Assembly: GCA_964478165.1 (NCBI GenBank)
Contig: CAYZGU010000041.1
Coordinates: 62,001 to 126,000 of the forward strand
Direction of reading: 5' to 3'
Length of the DNA: 64,000 nt
DNA from: CAYZGU01 sp964478165
GTDB lineage: Bacteria > Poribacteria > WGA-4E > JAJDTR01
The stretch's first letter is position 1; every line of letters begins with the position of its first letter. Both the position numbers and the translations under genes were made by a program. This document shows, piece after piece, positions 19,791 to 29,620 of this stretch. The notes beneath the pieces were generated by a model that was given only the letters and a program-made list of their open reading frames with translations, was not told the origin of the DNA and searched no databases.

Positions 19791-20684
19791 TCATCGCTTA
19801 AAGAAAAAATCTTCTGCCGTCTTGTACAGAATCTGCTCCACGTCCGCGGGGCCTAGGAAATCAGCATGATCCCGAATAAGCGCAATGGCTTCTGGGTAAT
19901 CTCGTTTGGGATTCTTCATGACCACTGGTCCGCCGCTGTCACTTTCCCACATGCACCGCTCAGGTCCAAAGGCATCAACTACGCGTTCGATAAGTGCCAA
20001 CAGCTCCAAATATGGAGGGTTTCCGTTTCCCAAAGCTTGAAAGGGGCCTAGCTTGACCATCACACGCTTGTGTCGCGCCATGCTACAGAGCTTCTCAAGT
20101 TGATCTTGTGGAAAAATTCCGTTTCTGATTCGAACACCACAGACGTGATCGAGAATCACTGGCGCTTCTGGATGACGCGCACACATTTGGTCCAGGGCCG
20201 GAAGATCGTCAACAGACATAAGAAAACTGAGGGCCAAATTGTGCATAGCCGCCGTCACGAACATTTTTTCATACCCAGGATAATCTAACCAGCGCGAGAT
20301 GTCTCCAAATTCCTCCCGTGACTGACCGCCTCGAATCCGAAATGCGTAGATTCCTCCTTCAGAGAGTGAGACCATAGTTTTCCCCGCGTCGGGCAGCGCT
20401 ACATCACTGACCGCTGGGACAACTCCCGTTCCTACGAACGTCTTTGGATTACCGGCTATGAGATCGAGAATGTACCCGTGGTCTAAACCGTACCAGGTCA
20501 TCTGCACTAGATTAATGCGGACTTTTCCCATCTGTCGACTATACTCAAAGTAGTCTTCAGGCGTAAAACACGGTAACCAGAGGTCTTCCTTCACAAAACC
20601 GCGTGCCAACGGATATCTCTCAAAATCAGACGTCCAAACATGAATGTGTGCATCGACAATACTGTCCATTATTTTAATGCTCAT
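19791..20684 (-). CDS. Amidohydrolase family protein
   Basis: A 297-residue amidohydrolase-2-type TIM-barrel hydrolase. The N-terminal HxH is in VDAHIHVW near residue 13, a central His is in PVILDHVCG near 178, and WESDSGG near 245 replaces the usual WGSDxP, so the metal aspartate is in place but its flanks differ. GGAGG sits seven bases before the ATG. It is part of a minus-strand string running from 25249 to 16719 with nitrilase and aldo/keto reductases, which hints at a common degradative route. Confidence 0.87.
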   Translation of the reverse strand: MSIKIMDSIVDAHIHVWTSDFERYPLARGFVKEDLWLPCFTPEDYFEYSRQMGKVRINLVQMTWYGLDHGYILDLIAGNPKTFVGTGVVPAVSDVALPDAGKTMVSLSEGGIYAFRIRGGQSREEFGDISRWLDYPGYEKMFVTAAMHNLALSFLMSVDDLPALDQMCARHPEAPVILDHVCGVRIRNGIFPQDQLEKLCSMARHKRVMVKLGPFQALGNGNPPYLELLALIERVVDAFGPERCMWESDSGGPVVMKNPKRDYPEAIALIRDHADFLGPADVEQILYKTAEDFFFKR

Positions 20685-20801
20685 ACGGTGTCCTCCGACA
20701 ATGCATTCACTAATAACAACATTCCTCTGTTCGCCGCTTTCTGAGTATCTCTAATGACAGTCAAGTGTGCACGGAAGCAATTCGGAACTCGGATTTAGGC
20801 C

Positions 20802-21809
20802 TTAAGACTGATCTTCATTCTGTGCGGTTCTATAATTGTGGGACGCAGTGTTCAAAGTCATGAGGACCGAATCCGCCAATTCCAGTGTTGTACCTATTAG
20901 ATTAGCTTCAACATGCTCCGGACTCTCGCTACCCGCTAGCACGCTGGTCACCTCGCCATGAGTCAATACCCATGCAACACATACAGCGGCTCGCGGCACA
21001 GCCAGGTCGAGTGCCACTTCATCCAAAGCAACTATCAACGCCTTCAGCGGGCTACTAACAATTTCCGGATGCTCCACTGCCAGATGTCCACCGTCCATCG
21101 GACCGAAGGCCAAAAGACCGATCCCAGTATCTCGGATAATGGGAAACAACTCTTGTTCCAGCAGAGCAGTCCGAGACGCGCCTTCTTCATTTAGGGATTT
21201 TCCGGCTATAGTATAGTACTCTTCAACACCCGCAATCGATGGCTTTTCCGATTGACCGCACAAGTTAAGATACTCGTTGACCTGGGCCGCGGTGTGATTT
21301 GATATTCCCCAATAGCGTATCTTCCCGGATGTCACCAGCGCCTCCATGGTATCAACAATCTCCTCGGCTGGAGTAATCTTGTCAGACTGGTGAAGCATAT
21401 ACAGATCTATGTAATCCGTCCCTAGGCGGTCGAGACTGGACTCCACCTGCGCAAACAGAAATTCACGGCTAAAGCTGACTTCTGTCGCTGCGCCTTCGAG
21501 CCCATTCGTTTCGACAGCCTGATAGGCAGCCACCTTGGTACAAATTACAACCCGGTCGCGCCAACCCGCAATTGCTTGACCTAACAAGCCCTCCGCGCCT
21601 CCCCAGCCGTAGGCATTCGAAGAATCGAAGAAATTCACTCCCACTTCTAAACAGTGTTTCAGTACGCGCAAGCTCCCCGGATTATCATTTCGGGGCAAAT
21701 GACGGAATGCGGTTCCTTGGCACAGGCGGGAGACATACAAATCGGTTTCTCCAAAACGCACTCGCCGAACAAACGGTTGAACCCCCGGACTATCATTCAT
21801 GTGCTCCAT
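20802..21809 (-). CDS. Aldo/keto reductase
   Basis: An NAD(P)H-dependent (beta/alpha)8-barrel reductase of about 335 residues. The catalytic tetrad is seen as Asp and Tyr in FFDSSNAYGWG, Lys in VICTKVA and His in LYMLHQSD; the cofactor-binding region near the C-terminus is AGSESPEHVEANL. Candidate starts are 21830, 21809 and 21800; none has an ideal ribosome binding site, so 21809 is a compromise. The gene begins about 80 bases after the end of the nitrilase gene on the same strand, and could be cotranscribed with it. The substrate is unknown, probably a sugar-like aldehyde or ketone. Confidence 0.87.
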   Translation of the reverse strand: MEHMNDSPGVQPFVRRVRFGETDLYVSRLCQGTAFRHLPRNDNPGSLRVLKHCLEVGVNFFDSSNAYGWGGAEGLLGQAIAGWRDRVVICTKVAAYQAVETNGLEGAATEVSFSREFLFAQVESSLDRLGTDYIDLYMLHQSDKITPAEEIVDTMEALVTSGKIRYWGISNHTAAQVNEYLNLCGQSEKPSIAGVEEYYTIAGKSLNEEGASRTALLEQELFPIIRDTGIGLLAFGPMDGGHLAVEHPEIVSSPLKALIVALDEVALDLAVPRAAVCVAWVLTHGEVTSVLAGSESPEHVEANLIGTTLELADSVLMTLNTASHNYRTAQNEDQS

Positions 21810-21891
21810 ATCGTCATCACCCCAAAACATGCCTCGTAGTCATATCAGCCGAGATCCGCCTCACTAGAGAACAAACAACGTTCGACACCCA

Positions 21892-22761
21892 TCATCCATT
21901 GTCAACCCAACTTCCGAGCTGCATCATCTCCCTTCCTAGTTCTCGAAAGAGCCAAGGGTTCCTTGCCGCCATCTCATTCACCCGGTTTTGACCAATCTGA
22001 AATTCAATATCAGCAAATATGAGCTGTTCCTTTTTTGTTGCGCCCGCAAGGGTAGGCTCGGGACCCTGTCCATCTGGCCCAATAATTCGACTGTTGTTGA
22101 CATACTCGGAACAGCCAGCATTCGCCGTAATAAGATATACTCCATTGTCCATCGCACGAGCCCGTTGCGCTGTGCATTTTCCGCAGTATTTCTTTCTCAT
22201 GTGCATTCCGTCTTCATGAAAGTACAACGTTGGCTGAAAAAGCATATTGGCTCCTTTTATGGCCAACAATCTCGACAATTCTGGGGATCTCATGTCAGAG
22301 CAGATAAAAACACCAATTATACCATAGCGGGTCTCAAACACATTTGCTTCTTCACCATCTTCAAACACGGGTTCCGATGAAATCTTCCTGTGCTTGCCTA
22401 TGTAACCCTCGTCCGGACCGACTAGAAAAGCTGTGTTATAGAGTCCATTCGATTCTTTTGTTATTTCTGGTGCCCCAAAGATGATGTACATGTTGGTCTC
22501 GCGCGCCTTTTTTTCAAAGGCTTCGACCATCGCACCGGGAATTGGCTCAGCGTAGAACTTATGCCTATATTTCTTGTCCGTACACCAGAGACTTTCCCAA
22601 CCAGTACTAGCACATTCGGGAAAACACAGTATGTTGACGCCCGCAGACTCTGCTTTCTCACAATAGTTGAGGGCTTTCTCTACATTCCCACGCACGTTCG
22701 TCGAATCTGCTATCATCTGAACCGCTCCCACTCTAGCTCTCATTCGTCCAGTCTCCGTCAT
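21892..22761 (-). CDS. Carbon-nitrogen hydrolase (nitrilase superfamily)
   Basis: A 289-residue cytoplasmic amidase/nitrilase-fold hydrolase. The catalytic triad is Glu in CFPECASTG (about residue 49), Lys in YIGKHRKIS (about 123) and Cys in VFICSDMRSPE (about 154). The length is normal. A TTG upstream at 22782 is in frame, but GGGAGA eight bases before the ATG at 22761 supports the shorter form. Family members cleave amides, carbamoyl compounds or nitriles. It is flanked on the same strand by an unrecognised gene and an aldo/keto reductase. Confidence 0.9.
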   Translation of the reverse strand: MTETGRMRARVGAVQMIADSTNVRGNVEKALNYCEKAESAGVNILCFPECASTGWESLWCTDKKYRHKFYAEPIPGAMVEAFEKKARETNMYIIFGAPEITKESNGLYNTAFLVGPDEGYIGKHRKISSEPVFEDGEEANVFETRYGIIGVFICSDMRSPELSRLLAIKGANMLFQPTLYFHEDGMHMRKKYCGKCTAQRARAMDNGVYLITANAGCSEYVNNSRIIGPDGQGPEPTLAGATKKEQLIFADIEFQIGQNRVNEMAARNPWLFRELGREMMQLGSWVDNG

Positions 22762-22882
22762 GAAAAATTCTCCCGTCTTCAATCTTCAGAATGTGGGCCA
22801 CTAGATGTGCGAACTGCCCATGAGATTCGAACGCGATATACACCACTGAGAAAATGGGGCAGGATTCAACCCCGATATCGAC

Positions 22883-24052
22883 TCACAATCTCGAAGAATC
22901 GAACGGTATAACGCTCGCCCCACATGGTTTTGATCCGACGGGTCGAATTGGCGGTTTTTCCGGCGCCTGATAGGCAACATCCAGTTGCGGGGTTTCCAAT
23001 CGCACATGCCCCTGGTACCGTGAATTCATAAGTGCATCCAATCCACCAGTCACCAATAGCGTCCGTTCTACCGGGTACTGCGCTTCGCCCGTCAAGAACA
23101 TTTGTTGAATGTTAAGACCCAAATAGCTGAAGCTTGGATATGGCTCGCCCCAGGCATTCAACTCGCACGTCTGCATCCTTCCACCTACGCGTGCAGCGTA
23201 GACCCACTCACGCACAAAACCATTAAGTTGTAGAATGGTTGCCCTAAACCCGTCATTGTACTCAATGAGGAAAGCGGCGGGAGTTTCACATTGCTCCTCC
23301 ATGGCTCCGCCGTCAGTACCGCCTTCTTCGACCGCTGCCTGCGCGAGCTCCCGCGACCAAATCCCTGTGTCACCCGCTTTCCACACAGCATCTCCCTCTA
23401 GACACTGAACAGCCGCAATGCCCTTTTCCCCGCCTTGCCGACGCTCTACCATCGCTTGCAGCGCTTCGAAACCATGGTAGCCATAAGCTTCTAGGCCTCC
23501 AAAGCTAAGCATCAGCGCCTCTTCTATAGGCGAATCAATTTCGTGTTCAAGCCAGGGATCTCGCCAAAAAAGCGGTACCGACGAACCAGCCATGAAGGGT
23601 ACATTTAGCTCCAGGGCCCGATCATACATCCACTTGGCATCTTGCCAGTTATAGGAAAGGTGTTTGTCGCTAAAGACCGGAACAGACCGCCCAGACGAGG
23701 CAATGACTGCGCAGATTTGCTCGAAGAAAAATTTGCGAGGATGCATGTGCTGTCCCTTCTCATTGTACGCATAGTCACCATGCTCTCCAATAGAGAGGAC
23801 CCCATCCACGGCCAACTGCTTACCACCCAAACACAGCGCTTTGGGAATGCTCGGATAGATGGGAATATCGTTCTGCATAGCGACCTTCACGCCGATGTCG
23901 TTTGAGGGAATCTGATCTAGATACAACGATGCAATTTCCACTTTTGGCAGCCGCAATCCCTCATCAGTCGGAAAACCTTTAATAAACTTCCCGACAATGA
24001 CATCGGCGTGGGCCGGAACGCGGTACTCGGTAACAATTGCAGCAATTTTCAT
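22883..24052 (-). CDS. Conserved-type protein of unknown function, 389 aa
   Basis: I recall no assigned function for this protein. It begins MKIAAIVTEYRVPAHADVIV, an alpha/beta start that looks like a Rossmann-type strand and turn, and continues with LDQIPSNDIGVKVA, DGVLSIGEHGDYAYNEKGQ and a GGLEAYGYHGFEALQAMVERR segment, which suggest an oxidoreductase-like or sugar-binding fold related distantly to Gfo/Idh proteins. No signal peptide or membrane segment is present. AGGAG seven bases before the ATG at 24052 sets the start; the few codons upstream to 24076 lack support. It lies in the same-strand string as nitrilase and aldo/keto reductases. Confidence 0.75.
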   Translation of the reverse strand: MKIAAIVTEYRVPAHADVIVGKFIKGFPTDEGLRLPKVEIASLYLDQIPSNDIGVKVAMQNDIPIYPSIPKALCLGGKQLAVDGVLSIGEHGDYAYNEKGQHMHPRKFFFEQICAVIASSGRSVPVFSDKHLSYNWQDAKWMYDRALELNVPFMAGSSVPLFWRDPWLEHEIDSPIEEALMLSFGGLEAYGYHGFEALQAMVERRQGGEKGIAAVQCLEGDAVWKAGDTGIWSRELAQAAVEEGGTDGGAMEEQCETPAAFLIEYNDGFRATILQLNGFVREWVYAARVGGRMQTCELNAWGEPYPSFSYLGLNIQQMFLTGEAQYPVERTLLVTGGLDALMNSRYQGHVRLETPQLDVAYQAPEKPPIRPVGSKPCGASVIPFDSSRL

Positions 24053-24289
24053 GCACAAGCTCCTATCGCACATCAAGCGAGTATTAGGAGGGAAAGACCC
24101 GAAAGTTCAACAAACTGTCTCTGTTGAACTCAATTCGGAACTCAAAAAGGGATGTCTCCTCGTATCACAATCAACTTGAATATGTATAATCTTTTCAACT
24201 ACTTTAGAACGCGGATGGAAGTTCCAGCGCCCCGAGACTCGCGATGCGAAGTATAACGTTCACATCGCAGCAATAGCTCAGATAATGTT

Positions 24290-25249
24290 TTACACAATCT
24301 GTCCTGCCTCAATAGCCCATGATGAGGCTGTCTCCAGTTTCCGCAGCTCTTCGTCGCTCAATTCCCACCCAACTCCACCTATATTCTCGTCGACGTGAAT
24401 CGGCAGATCGGGTCCAATCATAGCTGATGCGATACCGGGCCTAGATAGAATCCAGGCAACAGAAATCTGTGCTGGTGTTTTACCCCGCTGAGAAGCGATT
24501 GAGAGCAATGTTTCAACAACGCCGTCAGCACTCGATGTCATCATGCGTTCAAAACGCTTAGGATGAGCGGCCCACGTCGTGCACGGAGGCGGCGGTTCGC
24601 CATGGCGAAATTGCCCAGTCAATAGACCAACTGCAGTCGCACTGTAGGTCATGATGCCGAGCCCTTCTGATTGGCACAACGGTACCATCTCTCGCTCAAG
24701 ACGGCGATCCAACAGGTTGTAGTGGTCTTGTACACAAATAAACGGTGTGAGGACACGCCGCTCACTAGTCCAGAGAGCCTTGCACACCTGCCAGGCTCGG
24801 AAATTACTACAACCAATGTACCGCGCCTTGCCTTGCCTAACTATATCATCGAAGGCACGGAGACTTTCCTCTATCGGTGTGCTCGCATCAATGGAATGTG
24901 CCAGATAGACGTCAACATAGTCAGTCTGCAACCGGTCAAGACTGTTTTCAACCTCCCGCAGAATATGAAACCGTGAAAGACCAGTGTCATTTGGGCCATC
25001 TCCCATAGCACTCGACACCTTTGTGGTGAGCACAACCTGCTCACGCTTACCTTTGAGCGCACGACCGACTATCCGTTCACACCGCCCACTCTGATAGCCA
25101 TTCGCACAGTCAATAAAGTTCACTCCATGATCAATAGCGCGATCAATGATATCTAGACACACGCCCTCTTCCGGTTCACCGCGAAACGCGGTGCCAAGAC
25201 ATATCGGAGACACCTTGATTCCTGATGAGCCAAACTTTCGATTCTCCAT
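24290..25249 (-). CDS. Aldo/keto reductase
   Basis: A 319-residue aldo/keto reductase starting MENRKFGSSGIKVSPICLGT, as is typical. The tetrad is D47, Y52 (CANGYQSG), K77 (TTKVSS) and H118 (YLAHSID). The C-terminal cofactor region is ASAMIGPDLPIHVDENIGG. GGAGGG lies some twelve bases before the ATG, a little far but acceptable. It is the first gene of the minus-strand string that runs to 16719. It is not a close paralogue of the other aldo/keto reductase in the window. Confidence 0.9.
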   Translation of the reverse strand: MENRKFGSSGIKVSPICLGTAFRGEPEEGVCLDIIDRAIDHGVNFIDCANGYQSGRCERIVGRALKGKREQVVLTTKVSSAMGDGPNDTGLSRFHILREVENSLDRLQTDYVDVYLAHSIDASTPIEESLRAFDDIVRQGKARYIGCSNFRAWQVCKALWTSERRVLTPFICVQDHYNLLDRRLEREMVPLCQSEGLGIMTYSATAVGLLTGQFRHGEPPPPCTTWAAHPKRFERMMTSSADGVVETLLSIASQRGKTPAQISVAWILSRPGIASAMIGPDLPIHVDENIGGVGWELSDEELRKLETASSWAIEAGQIV

Positions 25250-25562
25250 TAACTCTACTTCCCTCCAACAACTTTACAGCCAGCCATGATAACAAACGGA
25301 CCATTTGATCCACCCTCTGGAATCTCTCTCCGAGATCGGCTTCCCACGTCTCGTCCTACATCTGACCGAGCCCGTTCCAAGAGCATGGAAAGTATCATGA
25401 TATATGTTTGTTGTCAATAGAATACGTTCTCTGTTCGTGCATTCATCTATCCGGGTTTAACCTATATCGTCTTTTTTTACATTCCATTCATCGTTTCGCG
25501 CCATACAGACTACTCAATCTATATTCGATAGCGAATTAGGCTCATGGGTAAAATAGTAGCAC

Positions 25563-25591
25563 TTGATCTCTTAACATCGAAACGATATAAT
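25563..25591 (+). promoter_or_regulatory. Putative sigma-70 promoter for the PhyH gene
   Basis: TTGATC at 25563-25568 and a perfect TATAAT at 25586-25591 are 17 bases apart, roughly 160-180 bases ahead of the PhyH start. Confidence 0.55.
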
Positions 25592-25597
25592 GTTTCG
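25578..25597. promoter_or_regulatory. Inverted repeat overlapping the -10 box (possible operator)
   Basis: CGAAAC (25578-25583) and GTTTCG (25592-25597) flank GATATAAT, so the perfect six-base arms enclose the -10 hexamer. A repressor bound here would block RNA polymerase; no regulator gene is nearby. Confidence 0.35.
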
Positions 25598-25746
25598 GTC
25601 TCGATAATCCATGCGGTCGCTCCAATTCAGAATCCTAAAGAGCCGGACGACAAACGTTGAACAATGCCAGTCTATAGCTACAGTTCACAATTCGCGCCTA
25701 AGCGTAAAAAAAGGCATCACGGGTGATGGGAAAGTGGAATGCAGAT

Positions 25747-26577
25747 ATGGCTACTCAAAAACAGATTAACCAGTATCGAGATCTCGGCTATTTCATCGTG
25801 AACGATTTCGTGGAGAAAGAGCTCCTAGAGGAATTGGCAGATGGTGCGCAGCGGGTCATCACCAAAGCGCGATCGGGCGACGTAGTCGATGATGAAAACT
25901 GCATCGGCAACGGTGGAAAGGGAGAAGAACCCAGATTTGTAAACGGCATCATCGCTCCAGAATTCGGTGAACCCGCGTTTGCCGAATATATTGGGTCCGA
26001 ACCAATCTCGCACTATCTACGCCCGTTTCTGGGAGTCGAACTCCGATTTGGAATGGTACATCTATGTGGCATCCGAGGCGAATATCATGGAGGTTGGCAC
26101 CGGGACATTGGCGGACACGATTGCCGTGGTAACTATGAAGTAGAGATGCAAATTCTCACTCACCACCGCAAGAACTTTATGAAGTGCCACCGGGCTCTAA
26201 TTGACGAGCCATGTTTATGGATCGTACCACGGAGCCATAGCCGTTACCGTACCGATCAAGAACACGGAGTACTAAACAATGATGGACAAGGCGAAATAGC
26301 CAAGGCCGTACAAATTCATCTGGGACGTGGAGATACCATATTCTGGAACGGAAACACGATTCACCGGGGACGTAAGCCACTACAAATGGGAGACCGTTTG
26401 ACCCTGATGTGCGCGCTTATCAACCATCATTCGGCATATGACCCGGGCGAAAAAGGGGATCAAGGATGGCTATTGGCCGACAACATTCGGAATACTCTCC
26501 CAGAAACAACCAAGCGCTACTACGACAACTGGCGCTCGATCGCGGAACGGCGAATGGCAGTTGCAGTCAGAGAATGA
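25747..26577 (+). CDS. Phytanoyl-CoA dioxygenase family protein (PhyH)
   Basis: A 276-residue Fe(II)/2-oxoglutarate dioxygenase. HxD is in GGWHRDIGG (about H118/D120) and the distal His in FWNGNTIHRGRKP (about 206). The N-terminal INQYRDLGYFIVNDFVE is the standard PhyH beginning. In-frame starts exist at 25723 (GTG), 25726 and 25747 (ATG); the last gives the usual distance to the first helix, but its ribosome binding site is weak. It is divergent from the aldo/keto reductase and appears to be a single-gene unit. It resembles the broken PhyH at 18357-19450. Confidence 0.9.
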   Translation: MATQKQINQYRDLGYFIVNDFVEKELLEELADGAQRVITKARSGDVVDDENCIGNGGKGEEPRFVNGIIAPEFGEPAFAEYIGSEPISHYLRPFLGVELRFGMVHLCGIRGEYHGGWHRDIGGHDCRGNYEVEMQILTHHRKNFMKCHRALIDEPCLWIVPRSHSRYRTDQEHGVLNNDGQGEIAKAVQIHLGRGDTIFWNGNTIHRGRKPLQMGDRLTLMCALINHHSAYDPGEKGDQGWLLADNIRNTLPETTKRYYDNWRSIAERRMAVAVRE

Positions 26578-27679
26578 CCGTTAGAGATACGATCCCACTT
26601 CGGCACTCACACTAATTGACACGAGGCCATATCACATTGTGACACGGTCATATTCTAGTAGTAGCAATGCATTCACCAAAGCAGAACCATCATCGACATC
26701 TAGTCCGAAGTCTGATTCCCCGATTGGTACGGCGAAACCTCACAAGAATCAGTTTTCTGGACAGCTCGAACCTCGATTCATCCCGCTCACTTAGCATCAA
26801 AGAGGGGAAGAATCACCTCGTATGTGCGCTCCTCTTAACTAATCCCGATAGACAAAGCGCCAGTATTATGCGCCTAGAGCCGGCGTCCAACAAAAACAAA
26901 TCGTCCAAGAGCACACTCAATCTATTTGTGATAGAGTGTTTTTTCGAAATCGAACCGGGAATGGAACAATATGACACCAGCCAAGAGGCCTGGAGCGATT
27001 CACCCCGTTCTTATTTTTACAGTGGTCGAAATGCACTTAACAAAACTACGCTACCACCTTACACGCCCCTCGCCAAAGCGCAAGCTGCCCGTGAGGGAAC
27101 TTGGCAACGCTCGCAAAAATTCCGAACGTACAGATATCCGAGAATGCTAATAAAGCAATCGACTCACAGGAGTCAGTGGAGAAAACTCCGCTCTTCTGGA
27201 AGCTGTACGCTTTCTGTCCGACACCTAGCAGCTCCGTATTGCTGAAAGGAGTGTCAACGGAGTTTCGGCATTTCGCGGGCACGTGCCTAGCCATAGTGGG
27301 TGAGAAGTGCGGATACGCCCTCGGCCTGTAGAACACGTGTGTGGAAAGAAGTAACATCTGGCGCATTCATACGCTAGGGTCATGCCCCTACTTCAGTTGC
27401 CACGGCGCACAATCCAACTTTTACCGAACTAAAAACACGCGGAAGTCGTATGATCTAAATCTGTTATTCGATGGCTGTGTTGTGTCGTGCGACTTTCTTA
27501 ACGACCAGTCCAAAGTTGGATTGATAGACCATAAGAACCTCTTCTCCGACGATACGCTCGACCTCGAGTAATATCGCCAACTTTGAAGACTGTTCTGGTG
27601 GAACATGCCTCCATATTCAAACCAATAGTAAGGAGAATCCAGTTGGTTTCCAACAACCACACGGGTAAGCCGAAAACGT
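26578..27679. other. Gene-poor stretch, 1.1 kb
   Basis: No supportable gene. The longest frame (26667-27245, plus) is Ser/Arg-rich without any family pattern or ribosome binding site. A minus-strand stretch from about 27601 to 27464 reads like decayed coding sequence (ILLEVERIVGEEVLMVY), with a frame change upstream, but is too short to name. Confidence 0.4.
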
Positions 27680-29560
27680 TTAAAAAGGCGCCTCATCCTG
27701 CTGACCCTTGAGTTGCGGGCCTCTAAACTGCTCCTCGCAATACCGTGCATATAATCCGTTTCTGGCAAGCAGCTCATCATGACTACCTTGCTCTATGATT
27801 TGACCATGGTCGATGACGTAAATAACATCGGCCGCGAGAATCGTCGATAACCGGTGGGCAATGGCGATGGTCGTTCGACCTTTAATCAACGGTTCGAGCG
27901 CAGCCTGCACATAACGCTCACTTGTCGTGTCAAGAGCTGACGTGGCCTCATCCAGAACTAACAGTCGTGGTTGGTGCAGAATCATCCTGGCTATAGCCAG
28001 GCGCTGCCGTTCTCCCCCCGAAAGCTGGTAACCACGTTCACCAACGATAGTATCATATCCGTCCGGGAACTCTAGAACACGTTCATGGATGTAGGCAGCT
28101 TCTGCCGCAGATTCCAAATCCTTGGTTGATGCTTCGGGATTGCCATACAACAGATTATCACGCAGACTACCGTGAAACAGATAGCTTTCCTGAGTAACGT
28201 AGCCGATGATGCGCGATAGCGAGGACAGACTAAGGTTCCTAAGATCAACTCCGTCGATGCAAACTGTTCCTTCCGTCGGATCATACAGTCGTGCAATCAG
28301 ATACGAAATTGTCGATTTACCAGCACCACTCGGACCAACAAAAGCGGCCATTTGTCCGGCTTCAATCTTGAAGCTAACTCCATCCAGTGCCCACCGATCT
28401 GGCACCTCACTGAGAGCCTTTCCTTCTAACCGTTCCTGTGCGCTCAACCCATAATTCAGCCGCACGGAATCGAACCTTACATTTCCCTTGACCTGGCTGG
28501 CCTTAACTTTTATTGCTCTGGGGCTATCCACGATTTCAGGTTCTAAATCGAGATATCCGAAAATTCTCTCGAATAGTGCAAGCGATGATTGCAGTTCAAT
28601 CGCGTTCCGCAGCAGCGAACCAATCGGAAAATAGAACCTAACCTGCAGCGTGGTAAATGCGACAATGGTACCCGCGGAGATTTCAATCGACCATGTCCCA
28701 GAAATCAGGTAGCCGGCCAGAACGTAGATTGCGACTGGTGAGATCGTAAAGGTTGTCTGCATAAATGCCCAAAACGCTTCGCCCATCATCTCCTGACGAA
28801 TGACTATATTTGACAGACGCTCATTTTCGTCATCGAACCGTTGCACCTCATCATGTTGTCGACCAAATAGCTTCGCCAACATGACGCCTGAGACGGACAA
28901 CGTCTCTTGCGTAATCGCTGTCATCTCGGCTTTTGCCTCTTGCGCTTCGGCGGTAATCACGCGGCGACGCTCTCCCACAATCTTGTTCAACCAAATGAAC
29001 AACGGTACAACAGCGATTGCTACCAGGGTCAATTGCCAACTCAAGATAAACATGGCAATCAAAGTACTGATGATACCTACACCATCATATATTACATCCG
29101 TGACTGTCGTGGACACAACAGCTTGAAGGTCGCCAACGTCGTTCGCAATTCGAGATTGCAACTTCCCCGTGCGTGCCCCGGTAAAAAAACCGAGGGATTG
29201 GCGATGCAGATGGCGGTAGAGCTTCTCTCGAAGATCCCGCATGATGCGCTGGCCCATCCGGTTAGCGAGAAGACTCTGCCAGATCTGGAGTGCGCCCGAA
29301 ACAATCGTAACGGCGGCTATGACACCAGCGATTACCCACAACAAGTTCAGATTGGGATGCCCGTTTTTAGGAAAGAGTCCGTGATCGAACACAACGCGTA
29401 TCATCAACGGGTTAACAACGCCTAGGCCAGCGGCAACCAAAACGAGCGCTGCTATGACCGCAAGACGTCGCTGATACGGACGAAACAGACTGCCAATCCG
29501 CCGTCCCATCCTCTGCTGACAACTTCTACCAACTGTATGATTTTGCGATTTTCTATCCAT
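27680..29560 (-). CDS. ABC transporter, fused permease/ATPase (exporter type)
   Basis: A 626-residue half-transporter of the type I exporter (MsbA/BmrA/LmrA) class. Six membrane helices fill residues about 30-330, starting with RRLAVIAALVLVAAGLGVV. The ATPase domain has Walker A GPSGAGKST (from residue 408), Q-loop YVTQESYLF, signature LSGGERQR, Walker B LLVLDEATS and H-loop AHRLS, all canonical, so it should work as a homodimer. The likely cargo is lipid or a hydrophobic compound. No ribosome binding site is obvious before the ATG and the start could be the internal Met at residue 18. It stands alone, downstream of a decayed peptidase gene on the same strand. Confidence 0.93.
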   Translation of the reverse strand: MDRKSQNHTVGRSCQQRMGRRIGSLFRPYQRRLAVIAALVLVAAGLGVVNPLMIRVVFDHGLFPKNGHPNLNLLWVIAGVIAAVTIVSGALQIWQSLLANRMGQRIMRDLREKLYRHLHRQSLGFFTGARTGKLQSRIANDVGDLQAVVSTTVTDVIYDGVGIISTLIAMFILSWQLTLVAIAVVPLFIWLNKIVGERRRVITAEAQEAKAEMTAITQETLSVSGVMLAKLFGRQHDEVQRFDDENERLSNIVIRQEMMGEAFWAFMQTTFTISPVAIYVLAGYLISGTWSIEISAGTIVAFTTLQVRFYFPIGSLLRNAIELQSSLALFERIFGYLDLEPEIVDSPRAIKVKASQVKGNVRFDSVRLNYGLSAQERLEGKALSEVPDRWALDGVSFKIEAGQMAAFVGPSGAGKSTISYLIARLYDPTEGTVCIDGVDLRNLSLSSLSRIIGYVTQESYLFHGSLRDNLLYGNPEASTKDLESAAEAAYIHERVLEFPDGYDTIVGERGYQLSGGERQRLAIARMILHQPRLLVLDEATSALDTTSERYVQAALEPLIKGRTTIAIAHRLSTILAADVIYVIDHGQIIEQGSHDELLARNGLYARYCEEQFRGPQLKGQQDEAPF

Positions 29561-29620
29561 GCGATATACTAACCCGGCTTCCTAAGTAGTTGAATTCCTC
29601 TCTAATACGTGCCCTCTTTA

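Larger units (their letters stand above)
25250..25722. other. Divergent intergenic region, AT-rich
   Basis: It separates an aldo/keto reductase (minus) from a PhyH gene (plus). It carries a strong promoter-like pair and an inverted repeat around the -10 box for PhyH. No coding frame is supported. Confidence 0.5.

Noticed and set aside
26667..27245. 192-codon plus-strand open frame
   Set aside because: Ser/Arg-rich composition, no ribosome binding site, no family pattern; best seen as a chance frame in decayed DNA.
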